A DNA stretch of 64,000 bases from Olivibacter oleidegradans (GCF_042432805.1 NZ_JBHLWO010000002.1:930001-994000); one strand, 5' to 3'. Positions 26,568-35,686 are shown, counted from the first letter of the stretch. Numbers and translations are program-made. Notes: a model not told the origin generated them from the sequence alone.

Positions 26568-28574
26568 ATGATTTTTTCGTTGAGTTTAAAAAAAGAAGTT
26601 ATAAAACAGATTGCTTGTTTCCTACTCGCACTCATCAGTGTCTTTACGGTACATGGCCAAAAGGCAATCACCTTGCAAGAGCGTGTCAATCCTACGTTGT
26701 CCCTTTCCGTGAGCGAACTACCCGACCGGATCTTATTTCAGGACATGCGTACAAAGGCTATAGTGAATGAATTATTGGTGCCTGGAAGAGGTGTAGGCGG
26801 TTTGTTGACCTTTTCGCCGGACGGACAGTTTTTGGTAGCCTCGGGGAATGACGGACAAACCACAATTTACGCACTAAGTAGAGATATCATACGCCAGCTT
26901 GCGCGGCTTCCTTTTAAAACGAAATTGGCTGCTTTTAGCCCTGTAAAAAAAGAATGCGTATTTGTTCATTCCGTGAAAACTTTTAATGCAAGAATGACCA
27001 AGTATGATACAAACACATGGAAAGCGATTGCGACTAGGAATATTGCATCCGACATTAATGCGGTCGGTATCAGTTACGATGGTAAGTTGATTGGATTTAC
27101 AAACAATCGGCTTATCCAGTTATTAGATTACGAGTCGCTAACCAAAGTAAACGTTAACTGGGAAAAAGAAAAGCAACGCTTATTGATCTTCCATCCCAAC
27201 AAGCAAGAAATAGCAAGTGTAACGGCAGAAAATAACATACAGATTCGCGATTTTCAAGATACCTTAATTCGGGAAATCAAAACAGGCTCATCAAAAATTA
27301 CTTGGTTGGGTTACGATCGTGTCGGCGAAAATATAGTTAGCGTTGATGTGGACGGTCGCCTATCCATTTGGAATCCCGTTCAAAAAAACAAGGAGCAAGA
27401 ACTATCAAATATTTTTACTCCTCCAGGTTTTACTAAAGATAATAATATACTCATAAAAAAAGAACAAGGTTGGACAACAGTTCCCATAGACATAGAAGCT
27501 TCACAGGAAATACATGATCGCTTGTCTTCTTCTAAAAACCATGAAGGGAAAAGGCTGAAATTTTTGCCACAACCCATCATTGGGTTCAAGCGAGAAGCAG
27601 GTTTTATTGTAGGTGCGGGCGCTACGATGATTTGGTACCCAAAGACCGGTCATGCTTCCCGATTTTCACAACCAACCATCTTTGCTCCAATTGTCAGTTA
27701 CGGCTTCAATGGAAAGCAATTGGCAGTGGGCGCTTATATGGAAGCTTACTATAAAGAAAAGTGGTATTTTACGAACAATTTCTTGTTTACAAACAATGCA
27801 AAAAACTATTTTTTCGGCATTGGAAGAGAAAGCAACGATCGTCATAAAACGGCCTATGTTTCGGACAATTTTGTGTTAGAAGGATCGGTGAGCAGGATTT
27901 TATCCGATCAGTTCTTTGTAGGAATTAACTATAAATTGAGAAAAGATAATGAATTGGATTTTGAGGAAAAGCCCACGTCCAATTTTCACGGCGGCCAAGG
28001 AGGTTGGCTTTTTGGTATCGGTCCTACCCTACGCATGGACAAGCGAAATGATGTTCTATTTCCCACAAAGGGAAGTAGGTTAGAGATTAATTATTACTGG
28101 TTTAATCAAGAAATTATCAGCGATTATCAGTATCAGGAATTGAAATTTGATTATCGGAAATTTATACCTGTAGATTGGCTTGTACAAGGCGATGTATTAG
28201 CTTTCCAAGGAATGTTTAACGCAACGTGGGGAGGTGAAGCTCCTTTTTATCAGCTGCCTTATATAACCGCCGATAGAGCATTTAGGGGCGTTTGGCGAAA
28301 TTTATATATCGCAGAGCAGGTGTTTAGTGTGCAAGCGGAGTATCGATCTTACTTTTCAAGCGCCGACCGTCGCTTTGGATATGCCATTTTCGCCGGTTTG
28401 GGAGATGGTGCAAAAAATTTCTTTAAAGATTACAAAGCCTCCATTAAGGCATTCTATGGTGTTGGCTTTAGGCAACAGCTTATTCCAAGATATCGATTGT
28501 ATACCCGTGTCGATTTTGGTTTAACAAGTAAGGGCGATTTTGGCGCTTTTGCGGGCACCGGTGTTGCGTTCTAA
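26568..28574 (+). CDS. WD40-like propeller fused to Omp85/BamA-type barrel
   Basis: This 668-residue protein has a signal peptide (about 1-30) and an N-terminal region of propeller-type repeats (about 45-300), such as LLTFSPDGQFLVASGNDGQTTIY, VGISYDGKLIGFTNN and ISVDVDGRLSIW-like segments. The C-terminal half (about 340-668) reads as an Omp85-type surface-antigen barrel, with FPTKGSRLEINYYWF, DRAFRGVWRNLYIAEQVFSVQAEYR and a terminal Phe. No POTRA domain is visible. It precedes a LytS/LytTR pair by 20 bases. The architecture suggests a surface sensor or scaffold rather than a general assembly factor. Confidence 0.72.
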   Translation: MIFSLSLKKEVIKQIACFLLALISVFTVHGQKAITLQERVNPTLSLSVSELPDRILFQDMRTKAIVNELLVPGRGVGGLLTFSPDGQFLVASGNDGQTTIYALSRDIIRQLARLPFKTKLAAFSPVKKECVFVHSVKTFNARMTKYDTNTWKAIATRNIASDINAVGISYDGKLIGFTNNRLIQLLDYESLTKVNVNWEKEKQRLLIFHPNKQEIASVTAENNIQIRDFQDTLIREIKTGSSKITWLGYDRVGENIVSVDVDGRLSIWNPVQKNKEQELSNIFTPPGFTKDNNILIKKEQGWTTVPIDIEASQEIHDRLSSSKNHEGKRLKFLPQPIIGFKREAGFIVGAGATMIWYPKTGHASRFSQPTIFAPIVSYGFNGKQLAVGAYMEAYYKEKWYFTNNFLFTNNAKNYFFGIGRESNDRHKTAYVSDNFVLEGSVSRILSDQFFVGINYKLRKDNELDFEEKPTSNFHGGQGGWLFGIGPTLRMDKRNDVLFPTKGSRLEINYYWFNQEIISDYQYQELKFDYRKFIPVDWLVQGDVLAFQGMFNATWGGEAPFYQLPYITADRAFRGVWRNLYIAEQVFSVQAEYRSYFSSADRRFGYAIFAGLGDGAKNFFKDYKASIKAFYGVGFRQQLIPRYRLYTRVDFGLTSKGDFGAFAGTGVAF

Positions 28575-28594
28575 AACGAAATTTTAAGGGAAGG

Positions 28595-29686
28595 ATGATG
28601 CAGCAACTTAAAATATTGATTCACAAGCAGTGGAAACGTTTTGCTGTTCTTTCCCTGTTTGGTGTATTTTTATACTGTTTTGTTTTTTTTATTTCTTATG
28701 TGTCTAATCCGCAGGAGGCGGTATTTTACTTTGGTAGACGCTATGGTTTTGTTATAAATGCCATCCTTTTTATAACAGAAAATGTATTGTCGTACTTTTT
28801 TCTAATTTTTTATATTATACTTCCGGTTATTCGCGAAGGAAAATGGAAAAAACCAATCCTCTGTTTTATTATCCTCTACCTTATCAAATTTAGCTATGGA
28901 TATTTTGATTCTTTGGAAACCAACTCCATGCATTCGGTTCGTCATATACAAGACTCCAAAACGCTCATTCCGGAAGATAGCTTTGCATGGTTTATGCTAT
29001 GGTTCATTGTGTTTTCCATTTTTGATATACTCATTTGCATTGGCGCGTCTTTAACCATCGAGTGGTGGCATCGGAAAAGGCAGCAAATAGTTTTAGAAAA
29101 GCAAAGGGCACAGGCCGAATTGAGCGCTCTTAAACATCAGATTAATCCTCATTTTTTATTCAATTCCTTAAGTTTTATTTATTCAAAGAGTATTCGACTC
29201 GATGAAGATCTGGCCAAGGCTGTATTGTTGTTGTCTGATATTATGCGCTATGCTTTAACCGTAGAGGAAGATAAGGAAGGAAAGGTGGTGCTCGAAAAAG
29301 AGATTGTACACTTGCAGAACATTATTGAAATTAACCAGAAAAGACTCAATAGTCGACTGAATATTAAGTATGACGATCAGGTGAAGAATAAGCAACTCAA
29401 GATTATCCCGTTAGTTTTGATAACCTTGGTAGAAAATGCATTTAAGCATGGCGATTTGTTGGATGTTAAATATCCACTGGAAATCAACTTGTTAGAACAA
29501 GACCAACATTTCTTTTTCTCCATAAAAAATAAAAAGGGAGAAGGACGCAAGGAACTTTCGAATGGTATAGGCTTAAGTAATATCCGGCAGCGGTTACATT
29601 TAATCTATGGAGATAAACATCGCTTTGTAGTGCAGGAAGATAAAGCGACATTTTCCGTATTATTGCAAATTCCGATCGAACAATAG
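28595..29686 (+). CDS. LytS-type sensor histidine kinase
   Basis: A 363-residue membrane kinase of the His_kinase (LytS/YehU) family. Four hydrophobic helices occupy about residues 15-165, followed by a short coiled coil and the phospho-acceptor motif KHQINPHFLFNSLSFIYS. The ATP-binding part has LVENAFKHG and GIGLSNIRQRL. A good ribosome site (AAGGGAAGG) precedes the start. Its partner regulator begins nine bases downstream. The WD40-barrel gene upstream is probably in the same transcript, so it may feed or receive this signal. Confidence 0.92.
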   Translation: MMQQLKILIHKQWKRFAVLSLFGVFLYCFVFFISYVSNPQEAVFYFGRRYGFVINAILFITENVLSYFFLIFYIILPVIREGKWKKPILCFIILYLIKFSYGYFDSLETNSMHSVRHIQDSKTLIPEDSFAWFMLWFIVFSIFDILICIGASLTIEWWHRKRQQIVLEKQRAQAELSALKHQINPHFLFNSLSFIYSKSIRLDEDLAKAVLLLSDIMRYALTVEEDKEGKVVLEKEIVHLQNIIEINQKRLNSRLNIKYDDQVKNKQLKIIPLVLITLVENAFKHGDLLDVKYPLEINLLEQDQHFFFSIKNKKGEGRKELSNGIGLSNIRQRLHLIYGDKHRFVVQEDKATFSVLLQIPIEQ

Positions 29687-29694
29687 TTTTAGCC

Positions 29695-30441
29695 ATGATA
29701 AAAGAAGATACCCGCCAAAGGATGAGCTGCTTTGTAATTGACGATGAAGAACACGCGATTGATCTTTTAACACATCATATCGGAAAAGTTCCATTTCTGG
29801 AGCTAGTTGGCTCGTCTACGGAGCCAGTGAGCGCTTTGTCGGCAATCAAAGCAAAGCCGGTTGATCTACTTTTTTTGGATGTGCAGATGCCCTACCTTAC
29901 CGGAATAGAGTTACTTAACGTCCTAAATATGGATGTACAAGTTGTTCTCACAACAGCTTACACGGAGTATGCACTCACGGGCTATGAATTTGCTGTTGTT
30001 GATTATTTGCTTAAACCTATTTCCTTTGACCGATTTTTGCAGGCTGTTAATAAAGTTCAAAATCATCAAGATAACAAAAACGAAGTTGAACTACCAGGTA
30101 GTCCGTACCTCTTTATAAAAACAGATCGCAAAGGAAAACTATTTAAAATAGACGTAAGTAAGATTGTCATCATTGAAGGACTTAAAAACTATATTTCTAT
30201 CTATTTAGATCATGGCGAACGAATCATTGCATTCATTACCATGAAGGAAATAGAAAAGCATTTAAGCAAAACGGCTTTTATGAGAATTCATAAGTCCTAT
30301 ATTATCGCACTAAAGCATGTTCGTGCGATAGAGGGAAACCAAATTAGGTTAGCTTATTATCCTCAAAGAAGTATTCCTATTGGAAACATCTTTAAGGACG
30401 CTTTTTCAGCTTGGCTAGATAAAAAGACCTTGTCTCGTTAA
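29695..30441 (+). CDS. LytTR family response regulator
   Basis: The 248-residue protein has a receiver domain (with FVIDDEEHA, the phospho-acceptor Asp in LLFLDVQMP near residue 62, and the conserved Lys in VDYLLKPISF). A LytTR DNA-binding domain follows from about residue 145 (KIVIIEGLKNYISIY, FMRIHKSYIIAL). A second start codon lies at codon 10 (MSCFVIDDEE). It is cognate to the kinase upstream. Its 3' end overlaps the convergent nucleotidase stop by four bases. The targets are unknown. Confidence 0.93.
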   Translation: MIKEDTRQRMSCFVIDDEEHAIDLLTHHIGKVPFLELVGSSTEPVSALSAIKAKPVDLLFLDVQMPYLTGIELLNVLNMDVQVVLTTAYTEYALTGYEFAVVDYLLKPISFDRFLQAVNKVQNHQDNKNEVELPGSPYLFIKTDRKGKLFKIDVSKIVIIEGLKNYISIYLDHGERIIAFITMKEIEKHLSKTAFMRIHKSYIIALKHVRAIEGNQIRLAYYPQRSIPIGNIFKDAFSAWLDKKTLSR

Positions 30442-30974
30442 TTTGTAGGGACTACGTCCAGTATATCAAGTATTTCCTGCCAATTATTAGCGCGAAGATG
30501 ATGGGTTATACCGGCATTATGACCAGCGCTAAACAAAATGGGTTTTCCTTTGCAGAAATCCAGATTCTTACAATAGTCATCAATCATAAAGTCGGTATCA
30601 ATAATACTTTTGTCTCCGCAAAAAATGATGTTGTGCCAGTGAATAAATGGAAAATGTTCAGCAAGCCATTCCTTCTTTTCAAATAGAGAAAGTGGAAATT
30701 CCATCGCGGCAGAAACAATGTAAACTTCATATCGCGTCTGAAGCCTCCTTACAGCTTCCACTGCTCCCGCCATTACCGGTATCGTTCTAAAAAAACCCGG
30801 TGTATAAAGGTATTTAAATATAGATCCGTTTGGCAAAGCTTCCGCCTCGGGGACATTATGGAAGATGTCCTTCGTTAAACGCTTTCCATATTCCTGCTCA
30901 TAATAATGTAAATACTGACTTTCCGTGTCGGCTAAGACGCCATCCATGTCAATAGCAATTGATCGTTTTTTCAT
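30438..30974 (-). CDS. 5'(3')-deoxyribonucleotidase-like HAD phosphatase (NT5C family)
   Basis: This HAD-fold phosphatase has the nucleophile motif IAIDMDGVLAD (Asp9, Asp11), motif II around VYIVSAAMEFP, and FMIDDYCKNLDFC as the acidic motif III. The match is to the NT5C/NagD-like deoxyribonucleotidase group that dephosphorylates pyrimidine deoxynucleotides. The frame extends ten codons further, but the ATG at 30972-30974 aligns with the family start and lies directly after operator 1. The gene is divergent from a DeoR-family regulator, consistent with control by it. Confidence 0.88.
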   Translation of the reverse strand: MKKRSIAIDMDGVLADTESQYLHYYEQEYGKRLTKDIFHNVPEAEALPNGSIFKYLYTPGFFRTIPVMAGAVEAVRRLQTRYEVYIVSAAMEFPLSLFEKKEWLAEHFPFIHWHNIIFCGDKSIIDTDFMIDDYCKNLDFCKGKPILFSAGHNAGITHHLRANNWQEILDILDVVPTN

Positions 30975-30993
30975 ATATTGCAATTTAATGCAA

Positions 30994-31025
30994 CAAAAAT
31001 ACATAATATTTGCAATTTATTGCAA
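30994..31025 (-). promoter_or_regulatory. Promoter of the deoxyribonucleotidase gene
   Basis: On the minus strand, TTG (plus 31023-31025), a 21-base spacer and TATTTTTG (plus 30994-31001) match the consensus. Operators 1 and 2 flank the -7 element. Confidence 0.65.
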
Positions 31026-31036
31026 TATATTTTTAT

Positions 31037-31044
31037 TAACTTTG
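31037..31044 (+). promoter_or_regulatory. -7 element TAACTTTG of the DeoR gene
   Basis: Perfect TAnnTTTG match that shares three bases with operator 3. A TTTG at 31009-31012 is 24 bases upstream, slightly far for a -33 element. Confidence 0.6.
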
Positions 31045-31061
31045 CATTAAATTGCAAAAAG

Positions 31062-31811
31062 ATGATCAAAGCAGAAAGGCAACAGCGATTAACGGAGCAC
31101 ATAAAGAACAAACAGTCGGCGCAACTGAAGGAGTTAAGTGAGTTACTAAATGTTTCGGAAGATACCGTGCGGAGAGATATCAAGGAGTTGTCCGACCTAG
31201 GGATTGTGAAAGCTGTGCGGGGAGGTGCCATTGCTCACTCGCCGGTTCCCCATCACTATCGCGATCGGGAACATTTACAACTGGAACAAAAGCGATTAAT
31301 TGCTGAAAAAGCGTTAAATTTTATTGAGGATGGACAAGTAGTGTTTTTTGACGGGGGAACATCAAGTTTGGCGGTGGCCGCTGCCCTCCCCCCCGAGCGG
31401 AACATTGTTGTTGTTACAAACAGTTTTCCCATTGTCAACGCATTGGAGGATCACCCCTTAGCAGAAGTTATATTTTTAGGGGGGCGTTTAAATAAAGGTG
31501 CCTTTACGACTGTCGGTGCTGATACCGTAGATGCGATTCGTACGATTAAATCAGATCTGGCTTTTTTGGGAATTTGCAGCATTGATTTAGTAGCCGGGAT
31601 CACTACGCGTGATTATGATGATTGTATTATCAAGCGAAATATTGTAGCCAATGCGAAATATGTAATAGCCTTGTCAACCGTTAATAAAATTGCTACGGCC
31701 GAACCTTTTTTCGTAGGACCGGTTCATTCGATCGATCTGATTTTGACCGATGCAGAACTCGACGCTACACTGCAAGCCGCGTTTAAAGATGAAGGCGTTT
31801 CTATACAGTAG
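31062..31811 (+). CDS. DeoR/GlpR family transcriptional regulator
   Basis: The 249-residue protein begins MIKAERQQRLTEHI, the normal DeoR start. An upstream ATG at 30978 would run through the operators and is rejected. The helix-turn-helix is AQLKELSELLNVSEDTVRRDI, and the sugar-phosphate sensor domain carries VVFFDGGTSSLAVA and LTDAELDA. Proteins of this family are repressors released by phosphorylated sugars. Its divergent partner is a deoxyribonucleotidase, so a deoxyribose phosphate or nucleotide-derived effector is plausible but unproven. Confidence 0.92.
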   Translation: MIKAERQQRLTEHIKNKQSAQLKELSELLNVSEDTVRRDIKELSDLGIVKAVRGGAIAHSPVPHHYRDREHLQLEQKRLIAEKALNFIEDGQVVFFDGGTSSLAVAAALPPERNIVVVTNSFPIVNALEDHPLAEVIFLGGRLNKGAFTTVGADTVDAIRTIKSDLAFLGICSIDLVAGITTRDYDDCIIKRNIVANAKYVIALSTVNKIATAEPFFVGPVHSIDLILTDAELDATLQAAFKDEGVSIQ

Positions 31812-32069
31812 AACCGATAGCGTATATAAAACGCTACAATAAATGTAATGAAGACTCTTTTGGGATCGGTCATGCCGAATTGATTCCATGACGTTTTATG
31901 GCCTATTTTAGATAAATCAATGCATTTTTATTGCTTTTTACCATTTTTTTTAAAAAAAACTGTGTTTTTAGCTCATTTAAAGCGATTTGGTACGAAAAAT
32001 GTGGTTTGTAGCCCATTAGGGCAAGATCATCTTGTCGTCAAATTATCACTTAAATAAAAAATTACTACA
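31812..32069. other. Intergenic gap before the Hc1 gene
   Basis: A small stem TAGCGT/ACGCTA (31818-31823, 31831-31836) follows the regulator but lacks a T-tract. The rest is AT-rich leader. I could not identify a consensus promoter for the Hc1 gene. Confidence 0.4.
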
Positions 32070-32249
32070 ATGGACAAATTTGGAAAGTTAAAAGAGCTTA
32101 TTAGCTCAGTTGAAGTTGATGCCGACAAATTCTACAACAAAGGAAATGCAGCTGCCGGTACACGGGTACGTAAAGCAATGCAAGAGTTAAAGAATCTTGC
32201 CCAAGAGATTCGCAATGATGTTACCTCTATCAAAAATTCGGGTAAATAA
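32070..32249 (+). CDS. Histone H1-like protein (Hc1 family)
   Basis: A 59-residue basic protein beginning MDKFGKLKELISSVEVDAD. It resembles the N-terminal region of chlamydial Hc1, where GNAAAGTRVRKAMQELKNLA matches the conserved GN-x-AA-x-RVR segment. Such short Hc1-like proteins are common in Bacteroidota and are thought to bind DNA. It stands alone with its own strong terminator, which fits an abundant nucleoid protein. The family assignment is confident; the function is inferred. Confidence 0.85.
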   Translation: MDKFGKLKELISSVEVDADKFYNKGNAAAGTRVRKAMQELKNLAQEIRNDVTSIKNSGK

Positions 32250-32281
32250 TCATTAAAAAATTATTACCTATGAAATACCGG

Positions 32282-32310
32282 AGCCCGAGGAAATCGGGCT
32301 TTTTTGTTTT
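32282..32310 (+). terminator. Intrinsic terminator of the Hc1 gene
   Basis: AGCCCGA (32282-32288), loop GGAAA, TCGGGCT (32294-32300), then TTTTTGTTTT. It is a textbook rho-independent terminator 33 bases after the stop. Confidence 0.9.
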
Positions 32311-32365
32311 AAGCATTAGGCTATAAGCTTTAGGCAGTGTCGACTATAAGGGCATTGGTACAAGG

Positions 32366-32385
32366 CCTGCCTACCGGCAGGCAGG
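32366..32385. repeat. Dispersed CCTGCC palindrome, copy 3
   Basis: Identical over 20 bases to the copy at 9120-9139. It lies in a repeat-filled gap (32311-32494) that also contains GGCTATAAGC and CTTATGTC words and no gene. Confidence 0.85.
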
Positions 32386-32494
32386 CAAGTATCAGGATTT
32401 CCTATCCCGTGTCTTATGTCTTATATCCGATGTCTTTCATCTTATGTAGTACCAACGATTCAACAGCTCATCCACCACTAAAAACCCTACGATA

Positions 32495-33721
32495 CTACTC
32501 ATATCTCAAAGCTTCTATAGGGTCCAGTGCTGCGGCTTTTACCGCAGGATAATAACCAAAAAAGACACCGGTAATAACACAGACAAAGAATGAAATGACG
32601 ATTGATGATTCGGAAATCAAGATCGGCCAATGAACGAGACTGGATATCGTGAAGGAGGCTATAATTCCAAGTATTGCTCCCATTACACCGCCTGTCATGC
32701 TAATAACGACGGCTTCCGTTAAAAACTGCCACAAAATATCCCGGCCACGAGCCCCTATTGACAGCCGTAATCCAATTTCCCGTGTACGTTCTGTAACCGA
32801 TACATACATAATGTTCATGATACCAATTCCGCCAATGAGAAGTGAGATACCGGCTACTGCAGTCAATAAGGAGGTCATCATGCCGCTTGTTGAACTGAGC
32901 ATTTGTATAAGTTCGGCCATGGTGCGTACTTCAAAATCATTTTCAGTACCTTCCCGAATACGGTGATTTTCTCTTAAGACGGTTGTGATATGTTCCATTG
33001 CTTGATTTGACAAAGCTTCGTTCGGTGTTGCTGCATAAATATTTTGAAGATAGGTTGTAGCCAAGATACGTTTCATGACGGTTGTATAAGGAGCAATGAT
33101 GATATCATCCTGGTCCTGTCCGAAAGTATTTTGCCCTTTTGCATTAAGTACACCAATAATCTGAAAAGGAATTTTTCCAAAACGGATAATCTGGCCCACA
33201 GGATTCTCGTTTTCTTTGAACAAATTATCAACAACGGTTTGGCCTATTAAACAGACCTTGGCAGAAGCCTTCACTTGTTCTTCCGTAAAGTTTGATCCAT
33301 CCTTTATACTTAATTGGCGTATCTGTAGGTAGTCGCTGGAAACACCTTGTAGCGATGTTGGCCAGTTATTGGCTCCCCGAATTGCCTGTCCGCTACTGGA
33401 AACACCAGGTGAAAGCGCGTTAATTTCACTTACCTCCTGCTTGATCTTGTTAACGTCGCTAAGGGTGAGCGATTGCACACTGGCTGCGCCTAGACGAACA
33501 CCGCCCGGCATCGGACTGTTGTTGTAAGGCATAATCGTAATCATATTAGAACCCATGCTTGAGAAGGTATTCTGTATACTTTGTTTGGACCCTTCGCCAA
33601 TAGACATCATGGTAATCACAGCGGCGACACCAATGATAATGCCCAGCATGGTAAGAAAGGCTCTCAGTTTATTCCTTTGAATCGCCCGGAGCGCTATGCG
33701 TAATAAATTGACGTAATTCAT
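32495..33721 (-). CDS. MacB-type ABC transporter permease
   Basis: A 408-residue permease with the MacB pattern. The N-terminal helix lies in RNKLRAFLTMLGIIIGVAAVITMMSIGEG, a large extracytoplasmic domain spans about 45-275, and three C-terminal helices follow MNIMYVSVTERTREIGLRLSIGARG. The frame opens with a TTG at 33739, but the ATG at 33719-33721 (MNYVNLLRIALRAI) fits the family. It is the last gene of the tolC-macA-ATPase-permease operon, which probably exports peptides, macrolide-like drugs or lipids. Confidence 0.9.
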   Translation of the reverse strand: MNYVNLLRIALRAIQRNKLRAFLTMLGIIIGVAAVITMMSIGEGSKQSIQNTFSSMGSNMITIMPYNNSPMPGGVRLGAASVQSLTLSDVNKIKQEVSEINALSPGVSSSGQAIRGANNWPTSLQGVSSDYLQIRQLSIKDGSNFTEEQVKASAKVCLIGQTVVDNLFKENENPVGQIIRFGKIPFQIIGVLNAKGQNTFGQDQDDIIIAPYTTVMKRILATTYLQNIYAATPNEALSNQAMEHITTVLRENHRIREGTENDFEVRTMAELIQMLSSTSGMMTSLLTAVAGISLLIGGIGIMNIMYVSVTERTREIGLRLSIGARGRDILWQFLTEAVVISMTGGVMGAILGIIASFTISSLVHWPILISESSIVISFFVCVITGVFFGYYPAVKAAALDPIEALRYE

Positions 33722-33744
33722 AAATTGAATTTTCTGCAAATGCG

Positions 33745-34491
33745 TTAATAATCATCATTTGTCGGTAAGGCAGCCAAGGCCTCTTTAGCGGAACGAATCG
33801 CCGTATTTGGTGTATCTCGTTGAATCTTTCCATCCCGCAATAGGATGGTTCGGCTGCTGAATGATGCAATGTCAGGTTCATGTGTGACGAATACAATGGT
33901 CTTTTGTTGCTCTTGATTCAACTCTTGCATCAAGGTCATAATTTCGTACGAGGTCCTCGTATCGAGATTTCCCGTTGCTTCATCTGCTAAGATCATCACA
34001 GGCTCATTCACTAAAGCTCGGGCAATAGCCACACGCTGTTGCTGCCCACCTGAAAGCTGGCTCGGCGTATGATCATACCGGTCTTGCAGTTTTACCATTT
34101 CCAGTGCATGCATCGCTTTTTCCTGCCGCTCTTTATGAGAAATGCCGGATTGGTACAATAAGGGTAGTTCCACATTTTCCAATGCCGACGTTCTAGGCAA
34201 TAAATTGTAGGCCTGAAAAACGAAACCAATTTTATTGTTTCTCAATTTGGCTAATTCATCCCGATTTAAACTTTTAACATTAATTCCATCTAAAAAATAC
34301 TCACCCGAACTCGCTTTGTCCAGGCAGCCTAAGATATTAAGCATGGTGGATTTACCCGAACCACTACTTCCCATGATCGTAACAAATTCACCCGTATTTA
34401 CATCGAAGTTTACACCTTTCAAGGCACGTACCACCTGCGATCCGACGAGAAACTCTCTTTTCAGATCCTTAATATTTAATATCGCTGCCAT
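33745..34491 (-). CDS. ABC transporter ATP-binding protein (MacB/LolD type)
   Basis: This 248-residue ATPase has Walker A GSSGSGKSTML (about 40-50), the signature LSGGQQQRVAIARAL and Walker B VMILADEATGNLD. Here the ATPase and permease are separate genes, whereas E. coli MacB is a fusion. Its ATG overlaps the preceding adaptor stop by one base (TAATG), so translation is coupled. It works with the permease downstream and the adaptor upstream. Confidence 0.93.
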   Translation of the reverse strand: MAAILNIKDLKREFLVGSQVVRALKGVNFDVNTGEFVTIMGSSGSGKSTMLNILGCLDKASSGEYFLDGINVKSLNRDELAKLRNNKIGFVFQAYNLLPRTSALENVELPLLYQSGISHKERQEKAMHALEMVKLQDRYDHTPSQLSGGQQQRVAIARALVNEPVMILADEATGNLDTRTSYEIMTLMQELNQEQQKTIVFVTHEPDIASFSSRTILLRDGKIQRDTPNTAIRSAKEALAALPTNDDY

Positions 34492-35663
34492 TATCGTCTT
34501 CTCCTTGGTGTCGGCAAGAAAGGGTTTGACCCCATATTTTCCGGTGTACCTTGTCCGGTACTCACAATAGCTGTTATAATGCTATCTTTGGCGCCTACCC
34601 CTCCTTCTACCTGAACCTTTGTATTATCATTAATGCCTACTTTGATGGCCTGCCTAAACACTTGATTTCCTTTCAGTACCCATACGGCATTCTGGGCCGT
34701 ATCGGCGGCTTGGTTTTCGATGAGTCGATACGGTGGTGTAACCTGCCCTGGTTCGATGGTGAGTTTCAGGGCACTGACAGGAACTGTAAGTACGTTGCTA
34801 GCTTCTTTTGTGTAGATCGTTACTGTAGCGGTCATACCTGGTTTTAACTTCATATCAGCATTACTGGTTTCAATAATCGTTGTGTACGTGACAACATTAT
34901 TGGAGGTACTGGGTTGTAAACGAATTTCAGAAACTTTGCCTTCAAAAGTTTGATCGATATAGGCATCCACCGTAAAAGTAACACGATCACCCATTTGGAC
35001 ATCGCCAATATCGGCTTCGTCTACTTTGGCCTGTACTTGCATTTTGGTAATATCTTTGGCTAAACTGAATAAAGTAGGCGTATTAAAACTGGCGGCCACT
35101 GTTTGCCCAACGCTGACACTTCGATTAAGCACAACCCCATCAATTGGTGAATAGATTTTAGTAAAAGATAAATTCTGCTGCGCCGATCGCAACTGCGCCT
35201 TAATGCTGTTGACACTTGCCTGCGCCGTTTCATACGAATTAGTTGCCAGATCGTAAGTGGCCTTGCTGATCGCCCCTACTTGGAAAAGCTCCCGTTGGCG
35301 ATTGAAATTGATTTGCTGATAATTAAAATTACTTTGCGCCTGCGCCAGCTGTCCCTTGATTTGATCAACCGTTGCCTGCATTAAGGTCGGATCTAGCTCC
35401 GCTAATAGTTGACCTTTTTTTACCTGCGCGTTGTAGTCGGTATAGATGCTGGCTATAATACCGGAAACCTGCGTTCCCACGGCTACCGTGTCAACCGGCT
35501 GAATAGTACCCGTTGAGGTAATGATGGATGCAATGGGGCCTTTTTCAGGCACTGTTGTTTCAAAAGCTACTCCGTTTTCCTTTTTCCTGCCGAAAAAGAA
35601 ATAAAGTAAAACAGCGAGCATTAAAATCAGGATACCAATAATGATTATTTTTTTACGATTCAT
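34491..35663 (-). CDS. MacA-like periplasmic adaptor (RND/HlyD family)
   Basis: The 390-residue adaptor has an N-terminal membrane anchor (about 5-24), a lipoyl-like domain (VSGIIASIYTDYNAQVKKGQLLAELD), a coiled-coil hairpin (about 95-165) and beta-barrel domains (around DRVTFTVDAYIDQTFEGKVSEI). It should bridge the MacB-type permease and the TolC-like channel. It begins 24 bases after the channel gene and overlaps the ATPase start. Confidence 0.9.
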   Translation of the reverse strand: MNRKKIIIIGILILMLAVLLYFFFGRKKENGVAFETTVPEKGPIASIITSTGTIQPVDTVAVGTQVSGIIASIYTDYNAQVKKGQLLAELDPTLMQATVDQIKGQLAQAQSNFNYQQINFNRQRELFQVGAISKATYDLATNSYETAQASVNSIKAQLRSAQQNLSFTKIYSPIDGVVLNRSVSVGQTVAASFNTPTLFSLAKDITKMQVQAKVDEADIGDVQMGDRVTFTVDAYIDQTFEGKVSEIRLQPSTSNNVVTYTTIIETSNADMKLKPGMTATVTIYTKEASNVLTVPVSALKLTIEPGQVTPPYRLIENQAADTAQNAVWVLKGNQVFRQAIKVGINDNTKVQVEGGVGAKDSIITAIVSTGQGTPENMGSNPFLPTPRRRR

Positions 35664-35686
35664 ATATATAATTCAAGAGTTTGCAC

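Larger units (their letters stand above)
30978..31057. promoter_or_regulatory. Three 16-base palindromic operators at exact 32-base spacing
   Basis: TTGCAATTTAATGCAA (30978-30993), TTGCAATTTATTGCAA (31010-31025) and TTGCATTAAATTGCAA (31042-31057) start exactly 32 bases apart, about three helical turns. Outer copies sit next to the start codons of the nucleotidase (30974) and the DeoR gene (31062). The middle copy covers the minus-strand -33 element, and copy 3 overlaps the plus-strand -7 element. I infer DeoR-family binding sites with autoregulation. Confidence 0.88.

Noticed and set aside
30978..31061. N-terminal extension of the DeoR regulator
   Set aside because: It would translate through the three operators; the family starts at MIKAERQQRL.
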